Position numbers and translations under genes: made by a program
The notes under the pieces: model-generated
Database searches by the model: none
What the model saw: only the letters and a program-made list of their open reading frames with translations
What the model was told of the DNA's origin: nothing
Source of the DNA: Pagrus major
Taxonomy: Eukaryota > Chordata > Actinopteri > Spariformes > Sparidae
NCBI RefSeq assembly: GCF_040436345.1
Contig: NC_133232.1
Span: forward strand, 28,149,315 to 28,213,314
Length of the DNA: 64,000 bases
Direction: 5' to 3'
Part shown: positions 15,376-26,261 of the stretch, piece after piece
Layout of the letters: every line of letters begins with the position of its first letter
Numbering within the stretch: the first letter of the stretch is position 1

Positions 15376-18300
15376 GCAAAGTACAAGAGATAAATAAAAG
15401 TCAATGTAAAACACACAGATAGATTGTGGTCCCTGTAAACATTTCACATACTTGTTTTTGTTCGCCTCTCCCTTCTTCGCTTCCCTTATTTGAACAAAAG
15501 AGGAGCTCTGTCGCTCACTGATGTAATCTCAGTCTTTAACAAGTATGAGCTCACTAATACACGTTGCAGATGAGCTTGTCGTCGCTTCTAATATCAGTGG
15601 ACGCTGGACTGTACCGGTCACAGACTATTTATGATCACCCACAGAAACAGTGACACACATACAGTAGGCCTACCACAATCCTACAAATCACTGATGTAAT
15701 GTTTATATACATGAGCGTTTCAAATTTGGGGAAAAATGTTGCAGATGTTTTCTTTCTTTCTTTTAATAATGGCTATTTGAACCTAGATAAAACATTATCA
15801 TTCAGACACCGAATGTATTATTTATGTTTAACATAGCTTTAAATCCCAAAAGGAGAACAATTTAATGCTTAAAGATTCCATTTACTTGATGTTCCCACAG
15901 TGCAAGACAGAGGGGAATACTGTCGTAATCATTTTTAACCCAAATACTCTTTGATTTTGAATTTGTTTTGAGAACTTATGTGACCCTATTCCTAGATCAT
16001 TAATGAAACACATCTAAATAGTTTGAGAACCAATTTTTCTTTTGACTGCTCAGTTGTAATAGGTTTTAACTGTTTGAACTGATTTGTCTGTCCGTAGTCT
16101 GCTGATACTACGAGATCCAGTGCCAATGGTGCTAACCCTAGAACAACCTTCTACTTCTATTCCAAAGCTTTTAGGATAGCTTTGCTAAAGCAACACACCT
16201 TTTAACTCCAGCTTTTTATAGACAATATTTAACTCTTGAAACTGAAAAAGGAACCGGTTTCCTGTTTAAATCTGCACAGATTTTGATGCTGAGCTTCCGA
16301 TGTCTTTCACCAATGACTTGTGAGTTCTTATATTCTTATTTAACTGTTGCTCTGAAGTACCTTTGTCTCCTTCTTCCCTTTCAACTATCAGTCTGGTTGA
16401 GCCATGGTGTGTTATTCTCCACATATAAAACATTACTGTTTTCAGAAACCCTTTATACAAAATTACACCTGTAAAGAGGATTTTCTACAATCTAAAAGCA
16501 TGAAAGACCACTCAGAAATATAGAGTAGTCCTCTCAGCTGTCTGTACCAAATGAATCTTTTGTGGCAGACAGTTACAAACGTTTGAGCAGTAATGTATGT
16601 TTCCTTGTATATTAAACTTTGTTAATCCGAGAACATTGTTGACATGGGAACTCAAAGTCCCAGGAGATGGATTGTCTCATTCAGGAATGAGTGCTGAAAT
16701 GAATCACCTGGACTACTGATAAGTCGCAACAACCTGTACCATCCAGTTACAGGCATGTTGTTGAAACATCAGCTCCTGACATTGCAGACAGGGGGACAGA
16801 CTGGGGTTGGAAGAGATCGTTGTCTCATGCAGCCAAAACAACCCGAAGCTTAGTGCTGAAAAATGAAGAGATGGGGGTAGACGTGAGGAGAAGCCCTCCT
16901 CTTCACATCCTCTGATGTAAGGGATGTATACGTATTTTCAAATTTTCCATCAGAATGTGTTGCATTATAATGTATCATAAATACATGTTTTTTTTGCATA
17001 AATCCTTTATAAGAAGTTTGACTCTGATAACCGTACAACTAAACTTACAATAGCTTATTATCAACGCTTTTTATTGACTAGCAACTTAAATAGACTTGAA
17101 AGTCTGCGGCCCTGCGAGCCGCTCGGTGAGGCTGTGAGCTGCTGCTTCCTACAAATTCAAGTCAGAAGTGCAGTGTAGCTCCCAGCTTTTTCTAAAGTAA
17201 TGCAGTTTAGCTCACAGCCTTTGGTATATATTTAATCCTTCAACTTCACCGCAATTTTATGTTAATGTTCCTTTAGATGCTATATTTCAAACAAATTAAA
17301 GCCAGCAACTCTTTTTAGCGTCATTATTTCAACAGGCCATGAAATATTCCACATCTTCCACACAACTTTAAAGCCAGCAATGCAGTTTAGCATCAGCCTT
17401 TCAACACCCAGCATTCGCACTGTTCTTTCTGCTGATGGGAATGTCATTGGGTTTGTAGGTATTTGGTCATTAGCCAAAGTATTGGACAAATTCAAATTTT
17501 AAACTGTTGATGGAACGAGATGTAAAGTTAGAGGATCACTAAACTTATTCTTTCTGAGAGGGGCATGTAGTCTGCATCAAATACCATGTCAATCCTTACA
17601 ACAGTTGTTGAGATAATACACTCAAAATGTGAATCTTCTGATGGCACTGAAAACTTTCCATCTGCTGTTTGAGGCTTCATTGTTTACCAGACTTTTCCTC
17701 GAAGCAGCGAACCACTATGGGAGATCATGGGTGTGTGTGTCATCTACTCGGAGAGATTATTTGGAAGTAACATGCCCTCTTCGCTTATGACGACAGGAAC
17801 CAAGACGTGAAAATGGGCAACGTTTTCACTGACGCCCCTTCCCCGAGACAGCGCAATTTACGAGCAATCCCCGCGTTGTAAATACAGAATCTCAGCCTCT
17901 ATCCCCAGAACCTCCCTAATGAAAAACAATCTTCACAATGAATAACAAAAGCTTGTCACTTCTGCATCTATGACTCACATTCCCTGTGAGCAAACCCCTA
18001 ATATTACAGTCTTGGGCATAATGACAACATTCTTGTCACATACAGAAATACAACTCGAAATTGTTGGTCATTTAAAATGAATGCACTCCATAGAGCCATG
18101 AAACAGATTACAGGTGTGGTTAAATGTTACACAAGGCTACACCTCAGTTTCTGCTCAGTTAAGCAACCTTTTCTGATTTCTCACATTGAATCTTAGTCTG
18201 AATGCATTCACACAACCGTTCACACAAAACCGAACACCACATGTTTTCCCAAATGAGTACATCGAACTTTGTATAAAAATAGTACATAAATCTGCTCTCG

Positions 18301-19630
18301 ACTTCCTGCCGTAGAGTCTAAGTCTTTATTCAGTGTTTATTCTTATCTCAATAATTTATTGTTTCATATGATTAAACCAGTTTGTCTTCATGTGGACATG
18401 CCAGGTTGATTTGTACATGCAAGGGCACACTCTCACAACCCCTACTTTAATGCAGTTAGTTTTATGTTTGTTGGTTTTGCTTTTTACTGCTTGATAAGTA
18501 TGTAGTCATTGGAGTGCAATAAAAGAAGCTCTGTAAAATAGTAAGAAAATAAATATGCAAGCAAAAGGGGAAAGAATGAGGCATAATCAAGGGATACATT
18601 TTTTTATAAATAAATTAAAAAGAATTTAAACATACATACCTGTTGAGAAATATACATAAAACAGCGTATATTATGATTATATTGTATGCAAAACAATAGA
18701 TTTATATATATATATTTCCACATTTATTTGTTCTTTTATTCATTTCTCTTTACATTTTCACATTATTTACTTATTTCTTCTTGTATTTATTCCCCTTTAT
18801 GTTTCCATATTTATTTGTTCTTTTTTTGAATGGAACTCCTCGGACTCCATGGGTAAGACACTTTAAAAATGTCCTTGCATATGCACATAACAATAAACAG
18901 ACTCTATATCAGCTCAAATTAAGATGAAGCTATTTATTCTAAGTAAAAGCAGCAGTCAGCTTGATTTTTAGTGGTTTAGTCGAGTAGATCCTTTAAGAGT
19001 TGATGTTGGTAAAGAAGCAGGCCTCTGTCCTGGTACTTTTCCTCTCATGTGTGCCATGTGGGTACTTGGCATAAGCAGGAACACGCCTGCGTTGCCAGCT
19101 TTACACCATAAAAGGATGAGAGGAGAAAGCCTTGATCGTTCCCCTCCCCAGCTTGTCACAATGGGGGCTACAAGAGGTGGAGGGGGTCCATAATAAATAC
19201 ACATGCGTGCATTCCTCACCCCCCACTTAAAGGCACACATAAACACACACTGATGTGACCCTAAGTGTCCTGGTGGTTTCCAGAAGAACACCTGCGGAGT
19301 ACGCAGGAAGTCTTAAAGAAGTAATCAAAAACAGGCATCTACACCTCCAGATTGCAAAAACACATACTGCAACAAGCACAAGCCTGCCTCATGCTGCTGC
19401 TCTGCAAATTAATATGCTAAGGAGCAAGCACACGGGCACATGGTGACTCTGCCTCCCCCCTCGCTTACTTTCCCGACACACATTCATAGAAGAATTCCAC
19501 ACAATAGAAAAATAAAAGAGTAACGATGGCTGGGTGGAAGCCCTGTTGAGAAAGAGAAGGAGGCAAGACGTGGAAAAAAAAACAGGCAAAGAAAGAGTAA
19601 AAGGGGAGGGAGAGGCACCGAGGGGAGAGA
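15376..19630. other. Intergenic, no gene seen
   Basis: A long AT-rich stretch with no exon that I can support. It includes a decayed AT-rich repeat with ATTTATTT runs at about 18,500-18,850, bounded by 'gtagtcattggagt' and 'ctcctcggactccatggg', which may be a remnant of the TATGGAGGAC-ended family seen at 46,503-47,097. Confidence 0.45.
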
Positions 19631-20539
19631 AGGAGGGGGTGTTGAGGAGGAGGAGGGAGTCAACTTAAGACGGTGAGAACAGAGGACGTTACTGAGTACA
19701 CGGTGAGAGCAGACGGAGAGGGAACAACGGACAGAGAGAGAGAATTAAGACTTGGAACATCCATCACCAACAAACAGGTTCAGTAAAACATTTCAAACTT
19801 CTTTCTTAACTTTAAAGCTGACCTCAGTGCAAAATACTGCAATGGTTTGATGTGTATTTTTAAAAGATGTAGTCATCACTGAAAGGCAAGAGAAAAACAT
19901 CCTCTGAGTGTAAGGATTATTTTAAGCTTAAACACAGAGTGTAAAGTAGAAATCCATCTGTGTTTTGATTCAGTTTTGGGTTCCCACAGAACTCATCTGG
20001 CTTGGTGCCAGGAGAAAATGGAAGTGGTGATGGGGTCACCCCAATAGTTGTATTTTGTTTTTTAACTCCCTGGACTCAGCATTTATTTATCTAAAGCTGT
20101 TTACAGGATGGAAAACAGAACATCGCAAATGTTTGATTACACACAGTCATTTCCGAGCTGTAAACCTTGGCGAAATAGCATCCCAGTCAGCGAGCCAAAG
20201 ACATTTGTTTCTTGTCTCTCAACAAACCTTTGTATTCTGGTGAAAGGGGGGGATCTCTTATCCTTAGTATCACTGTGGATCCTTCTGTGGAATGATGAAA
20301 CCAAGTTCTCTATTTTGATTTCTGTGTTTTGACTACTAAAATAACTCCAACGTCTAATTTCAGTTCCTTTTTCCCCCCCGTATTACTTACAATAATTATG
20401 ATTTTAATGGAAGTATTGACCAAAAATAATGTATTTCCCCTTTCAGAATGAGTAGATAAATATATTGTTAGTGATCCATTTATGGTTGTATTATTGGCAG
20501 TATTATTCATGTCATTATTTGTCATTTCTGCCCACAGAG

Positions 20540-21277
20540 ATGACGTCACATCGCAGGAACCTGGTTGTGCTTCTCATTTTTCTGACTGCCTCGCCTCTCC
20601 TCACCTCCCACCTTTTCGCTCGCGCTACCACTGCTTCCCCTCCCTTCAGCCGTCACAAGGTCATAACCATGGGTGACATTGACGATCCTCCTATAGTGAT
20701 GGCCACCGCAAGAACTACTCTTCAGCAACATTCAAAGCCCTGCCCTTACAACCCCTGCTCGGAGGATCAGAAGCCATGCCCCATACTTGCAGCTGAGACT
20801 GGGTGTCTCTGTCCTGGGATCAGCAGGGATGATGCGGCTCCTCATGCACCACGCATCGATGCGCTGCTGCCAGTCACTGAAGGGGAACACAAAGGGAAGG
20901 TGGAGATCCGGTGGTGCGCTCCATCTTCTCCAGTGTCCGGATACACTGTGGTGATTGATGGAAAAGAAAAAGAGAAGTTTCAGGCCAGTTCACGAAAGGG
21001 TTGGGTCAGATCTTTGGAAGCTGGGACTAAGGTGTGTGTGGAGGCGCTGAACAAAGCAGGACCCAGCAGCCCCACAGTCTTCTCTTGTACACGGTATAAC
21101 CCTCAAACATCTGATCATAAACTGCTGGCTGGGATCATAGGCGGAGGAGTCTCCCTCCTAATAATTCTCATTATAGGAGCTGTGATCCTCTGGAAGTATA
21201 AGCTGTGTCAAAAGGCAAAGGGAGACTCTGCCGATGGACTAGGAAACCCTTCTTACAGCACAGAGGGAACACTGTGA
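20540..21277 (+). CDS. lrrn4cl: LRRN4 C-terminal-like membrane protein
   Basis: A single coding exon encodes 245 residues. The ATG at 20,540 is preferred over an in-frame ATG at 20,465 because a splice acceptor (TTTCTGCCCACAG, ending 20,537) precedes it by two bases. Residues 1-25 form a signal peptide (VVLLIFLTASPLL core). A cysteine-rich segment at 68-91 (CPYNPC...PCP...CLCPG) precedes a fibronectin-III-like domain at about 103-187 with VEIRWCAPSSPVSGY. A transmembrane segment covers about 195-219, followed by a ~26-residue tail. This order matches LRRN4CL, including the CLCPG motif and the 'WCAPxSPV' strand; human LRRN4CL is of similar length. Its molecular role is poorly defined. A 5' UTR exon may lie at about 19,640-19,780 in purine-rich sequence. 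Polyadenylation signals AATAAA are at 21,650-21,655 and 21,670-21,675. Confidence 0.8.
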   Translation: MTSHRRNLVVLLIFLTASPLLTSHLFARATTASPPFSRHKVITMGDIDDPPIVMATARTTLQQHSKPCPYNPCSEDQKPCPILAAETGCLCPGISRDDAAPHAPRIDALLPVTEGEHKGKVEIRWCAPSSPVSGYTVVIDGKEKEKFQASSRKGWVRSLEAGTKVCVEALNKAGPSSPTVFSCTRYNPQTSDHKLLAGIIGGGVSLLIILIIGAVILWKYKLCQKAKGDSADGLGNPSYSTEGTL

Positions 21278-21649
21278 TCAAGACCAGTTCAACACAGACA
21301 ATCCATCCTTGTCACACTAAAAAGGCCTTCGGGACACAGAGAGTACAGTGACAGTGTAATCATAAACAAAAGCTAAATAGTTCTGGGGTGTTGTATGATC
21401 GATTATAGAATTAAAGAAGTTGTTTACAATCCTGTTTCAAGGAATATGCAAACATATTGGGAGAAAGAGGGGTAGTGCTCCAGGAATAACACTAACAAAT
21501 GGGTAATTCTGTTAGTTTGTGGTTAGAACTACAGGTTTATTTGCTGGCAAATTAACCCTCGTTGGTTTACTATCGTGGTTTTTTATTTCCATCATGGTTG
21601 AATTTAACTGTAAATAATATTTTTAGGATATACTGACTGAAACTTTTGT

Positions 21650-21675
21650 AATAAACTAAAACTTATTTTAATAAA
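21650..21675 (+). terminator. Poly(A) signals of lrrn4cl
   Basis: Two AATAAA hexamers (21,650 and 21,670) lie about 375-395 bases after the stop codon in AT-rich sequence and are the first canonical signals downstream. Confidence 0.55.
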
Positions 21676-22019
21676 AACTTTGTAAAAATGACGTTGAATT
21701 GTTGCTTTCATCTGAAAGGCTTTGCACAGGCCGACATTTTGTTAAGATCAGCAGGGTGACGAATTAATGAAGGTGCCACAGGCCACAAGGAGTGCTGGTG
21801 GCTTGGCATCTCATCTCTGAAACGTTACTGGGGGGATTGAACAAACGTCTGTACAAAATGTCCTGAAGATATTGATTTGGATCGAGATCTGGTGACTGAT
21901 AAATAATGCCGACACTTATCAAACCATTCACTGATCCCTTTTGTGCTGTACAGAGGCATCGGCATTTATTTTGTTTGTCCTCTCATTTGGAGAAGGAACT
22001 TTTACACTTATTTCATAAG

Positions 22020-22340
22020 TATTAAGTATTTCATTTCAGTATTTCATTTCATACTTCTACTCCACTACATTCCAGAGGGGCATATTGTACTTTTTTACTT
22101 AATTACATTTATTTGAGAGCTTTAGTTAATTTTTACTGTGCAGATAAGATTTTACTTACAAAACAAATGATCAAGTACATTTACTCAAGTACTGTACTTG
22201 ACTACCATTTTGAGGTATTTGTACTTTACTTGAGTTTTACCATTTTCTGCTACTTTATACTTCCACTCCACTACATTTTGAAGGCAAATATTGTACTTTT
22301 TACTGCACTACATTTATTTGATAACTTTAGTTACTAGTTC
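22020..22340. repeat. Dispersed TACTTGAGTA-type repeat
   Basis: Contains TACTTCCACTCCACTACATT and ACTTTACTTGAGT blocks shared with the tandem array at 10,303-11,300 and with pieces near 25,370-25,580, 35,325-35,415 and 52,095-52,290. It appears as two head-to-tail partial copies (about 22,020-22,130 and 22,160-22,340). It is a non-coding fish repeat of uncertain class. Confidence 0.7.
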
Positions 22341-22799
22341 ACGATCATTTTAAAATTTATTTCACTGGCAATCAGAAAAAAGAACATTGATTCTGATCAT
22401 CTAAAAGAAAAACACTGAATATCGACCCTTAGTATAAAGAATAAAATTGATGATGATTTACCACTTGAAGTTTTGATACTTAAGTAAATTTAAGATCAGG
22501 TAGCCTACTTTAAGACTTTTACTCAAGCACTATTTCTATGGGAGACTTTCACCTTTACTGTCACTCATCACTTTTCACAACACTGAATATGTTTTTATGA
22601 TAATATAACTCTATGGAAGGGGTCATTCTGCATAGCAAGTGCCTTTACTCTTGATACTTGATTTTTTTTAAGCAGGTGATCCCTCCACTACTGTTTGCAT
22701 TTATCTAAACACAACATCGTTGTTTAAATAATACATTCATGATCTACAACTTCACATCTTTTATTTTGAAAGTCTTGTAAAGGTACCGTTATTGAGAAG

Positions 22800-22950
22800 T
22801 CCATCTTATTGGCTAGCGACCAACGTCTTTCAAGCCAAGTCCCGCCTTTCCTCGGCGTCTCAGCCAATGATTGGTCAGTAAGTAATTTGAGGAAGACGGT
22901 GTATTGTTGTTAACGACGGAGCCATTTATAACAACCTCATTAAAACCAGG
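22800..22950 (+). promoter_or_regulatory. tstd1 promoter with three CCAAT boxes
   Basis: CCAAT at 22,864-22,868, and reverse CCAAT (ATTGG) at 22,808-22,812 and 22,870-22,874, lie within 150 bases of the tstd1 start codon. Two of them face each other with a one-base gap. Multiple CCAAT boxes are a known NF-Y arrangement in TATA-less housekeeping promoters; function here is inferred. Confidence 0.55.
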
Positions 22951-23443
22951 ATGGCGAGCTCAGGTGAGGCTTTTTAACTTCATTTACTGAGACACACTTA
23001 ATGTAGACACGACTAACCAACGCCTATATGCATTTTACGAATACTGTGAAACACCCTTAAAGTTGTTTGAGAAACTTTTTCGCTAAATATTTAGCTGACA
23101 CTTGTTAATAGTTTATGATAACCTGTAACTGTCGCAGTTAAAGTGGCACTACCTGCGTCAAATGTACTTCAAGCTAGCTGTCTCTCGCACAGACTTGTTG
23201 AACTAAAATTTAATAAATAGTAAATGAGGAGTGAATTAACTTTGGTTTTAAGTCAGTTATTGCTTACGAAGAATGACTCAGCAGATAACACAAGTGTTGT
23301 TAAGGTCTAACCGGAAGCTAATTGTGTCCTCCGGGAATGGCATTAGATCCCCCAAGCAACAACCACAGACCGGTTTCATAAGTGTTTGCACACTGTGAGC
23401 TGTTGCATCAAAGGCGAGTGGGTGCACTTACTCCTAAATTTCA

Positions 23444-23478
<35 letters not shown>

Positions 23479-25107
23479 CACAGCCTGATTAAAAAAAGAG
23501 TGCCAACATGAGGGAGCAATATTTCAGGAATGTACCCTGAAGGTGGAGGAACATTAAGTGTGTTTTGTTCTCCTGATACTGGCACTGATACCTCAGGTAC
23601 TTAACTGATACCAGAGCTTCTCCTTCTCCTCAACCTGAAAATCTGTATCGTATTTAAGGATTGCTGTGGCACTAACAACTGAGTCAGAATTTCCTTTTCC
23701 GTGTCATGTATTAAAAACAAACAGGTGGTTTGTATCCACTCTTGTACCTCAGTGTGCAGGAGCATACGACAGATACAGTAGTTTCTGTTGTTTGCAAAGG
23801 TTATCAGTCCGTGATGGTAAGTAATAAAATCTTGTGTCGGCTGTTTTATGACTTGAAGCCTAAGCGTAATTTTTTTTGCAATTTTATGGGACTATTCAAC
23901 AAAGCCGTATCAGACTTTGCAAAGCCGTTAATGTTGTTCCCTCTCTCATTGCCAGTCACCAAGGAAATCTCCTATGAGGAACTGAAAGCACTTGTGGGAA
24001 AAAGCCAGAATCTCCTTCTGGTTGATGTCCGCACGAAAGACGAAGTGGATAAAGGACGTATTTCAGGATCTGTTAACATCCCAGGTGAGCTTCTTTTAAA
24101 TTCATTTACAGCGGGCGGGAGAGAACAACAAGGTAAAAATATATAATTATGTACCATTGTCTCATACTGAACACTTCCTTGTTGTCCTTGTATTCAGTGG
24201 TGGGTAAGCATCAGTGTATGATGTCAAAGGGGACATACTACGTTCATTTTCACTTTCATAATTTTTTGGTTACTACTAGAATAGTAGTAGTTTTAGTAGT
24301 ATATAAAAACACATCAGTTTTCTCATGCTGTCCCCACTCTGTCTGAAACACTCCATTTTAGCTCCTGTCTCTTTAAGGCCCCCATCCTGAATACCCACTA
24401 TGCTCTGATTGGTCAGCTCACACACGCCTGAGCCAGCACCGCTAACAATAACAGAGCAGCTGCGCCAAATTAACTCTTACTTGCTAAACTTTAGCAAATA
24501 ACTATATAAATTATGCGTATGTGTGACATGGTGGACACAAAGTCACAGAAATAAAGGCAGGACTACTGATGAGGTGTTTCAGGAGCAGTGTGTTCTGTGA
24601 GAGAGATTTTGACCTTTTTAAAGATCTTTAAAGTATAAAACACTGAAAGAAAGAGAAAAAAAACCCAAAAGCATAATATGTCTCCTTTAATGTTTATGTC
24701 CATCATCTATCTAATCTTACAACCCTTTTCTGCCTTCCTCCCTTTCATTCAGTTGATTCAGTAGAGGCTGCTTTTGCAATGGAGCCAGAAGCATTCAAGG
24801 CCAAGTACGGAGTAACCAAGCCACCGTTGGATGCACCAGAGTTGGTGTTTCACTGCCAGATGGGCAAGAGAGGAGGAACGGCCACAAACACAGCCTGTAA
24901 ACTTGGATACGTGAAGTAAATAAGTTACATTATACACTCGCACACACAGCATCTTGCTTTTAAACAGACAGCCCAAGGCTTCTACATGAATAGCTTTCCC
25001 TGCTGAGCTTTGACTGTCGTCCTAAAATTTGTCTTCTGTCTTCTTTTTTCAGTGCACGTAATTATGCCGGAGCATACAAGGAGTGGTGTGAGAAGGAAGG
25101 AAAGTGA
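22951..25107 (+). CDS. tstd1: Single-domain rhodanese, thiosulfate sulfurtransferase-like 1
   Basis: Four exons: 22,951-22,963, 23,956-24,084, 24,753-24,915 and 25,053-25,107. They join in consistent phase to 119 residues, against 115 in human TSTD1 as I recall it. The family transfers sulfane sulfur from thiosulfate to thiols such as glutathione. The active-site loop HCQMGKRGG holds the catalytic Cys82; VDVRTKDE at 27-34 is the first rhodanese motif, and the C-terminus ARNYAGAYKEW is almost identical to TSTD1. No targeting signal is visible, so it is probably cytosolic. The tiny first exon (MASS plus one base) explains why no single open frame covers the gene. Intron 2 carries a MITE (24,225-24,690) and intron 1 a CA microsatellite. 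An AATAAA lies at 25,288-25,293. Confidence 0.9.
23445..23477. repeat. (AC)n microsatellite
   Basis: About 16 uninterrupted AC units in intron 1 of tstd1. Slippage-prone and likely polymorphic. Confidence 0.95.
24225..24690. mobile_element. MITE with AAAGGGGACATA ends in tstd1 intron 2
   Basis: The left end 'aaaggggacatactacg' and right end 'cataatatgtctccttt' are terminal inverted repeats (the reverse complement of the right end is AAAGGAGACATATTATG). The interior has no open frame of note. It belongs to a familiar teleost non-autonomous type and occupies most of the 668-base intron. Confidence 0.75.
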
Positions 25108-26261
25108 TTCGAGTTGACCATGTAAATCTATGTAGTAGCATACATATTTATACTAATGACAGCTGTGAAAGCCAGACAGACAAAATAGAGCTTTTTTAAA
25201 AAATGTTTTTGTTTGTTATCTTTTGATACTGCTTTGTTTTCATACACTGGATCGATGTATTGAAAATGTATGAATTTATACAAATGAAATAAATTATGTT
25301 GTCTACTGAGATGTTACGATTATTTGTGGGGATCATTATCTGGATATGACTATCTGGCTGATTCAACATCTGCACTTAAGTAAAAGTGAGAAAGTGCAGG
25401 CTCTGAAACGTACTCGGTAACAAGCCTGTTTTGAAAATGGAAAGAACAGAAAGTACAGATACTTGTGTTAAAATTTAGGGAGTAAAAGTACAAAGTTGGT
25501 AGAAAATTAAAAACACCCAAGCAAAGTGCAGATACCTGAAAAGGAAAAGCCTTTAGTTAAGATCCTTTACTCAGTTATTTTTCGTTAATTTGACACAGTT
25601 TGAAAACATAAAGAGGATTTTCTATTCTTCACTCATATTTGCAATCTATGATTACACACTAACAGCAAAGGACAGATTAAGTACACTTGGTTTTTTAGAC
25701 TATAATATCTTGGATGACCCAAAAATATAATATACTTCTCAAAATTAGGTAGCGATACTGGGATATTTTAGTGTTTCACTTGATTGTTTATTTTGTGACA
25801 TATCTGAATTTTTATCTTGTGTTTTGTGGATTTTTTTTTTGTTTACTTTTAATGCATTTGACTTTTATATCAATACCAATATCCCTAACTAATTCTGAGT
25901 AGTGAAGTATGAATATATTAAATATAACAATATGAAACAAGAACAATAAAGTGATTGACAGTGTGCAGGACTTTTTAATATCTTTACTGTTGTTAGATAT
26001 AACAAACATTCACCTCAACACCACAGTACTTCTAAATTCCTGGCTGTCAGGTGCCTAATTAATAATTAATTAAGGTAATTTCAACACATTTGTTATTGAT
26101 GTAAGAGACATCTACTATGAGATATTCCTCATGTTATTTCACAGGTGTAATATCATTACCAGGTGTGTTCTAGGTGTATAAGTGTGAAGTTGATCAGCAT
26201 CTAAACATCTGGGCTGAGTACAGTGGGCCAGGCAGCTTCCAGACCAGCTAATCCACTGAAG
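25108..26261. other. tstd1 3' UTR and intergenic, no gene seen
   Basis: AT-rich. Contains the tstd1 poly(A) signal (25,288-25,293) and a decayed TACTTGAGTA-family piece near 25,370-25,580. No exon seen before the TOPOVIBL-like gene. Confidence 0.5.

Noticed and set aside
23730-23955. In-frame extension upstream of the tstd1 rhodanese exon
   Set aside because: A splice acceptor (CATTGCCAG) at 23,955 and a matching tiny first exon at 22,951 explain the true start.
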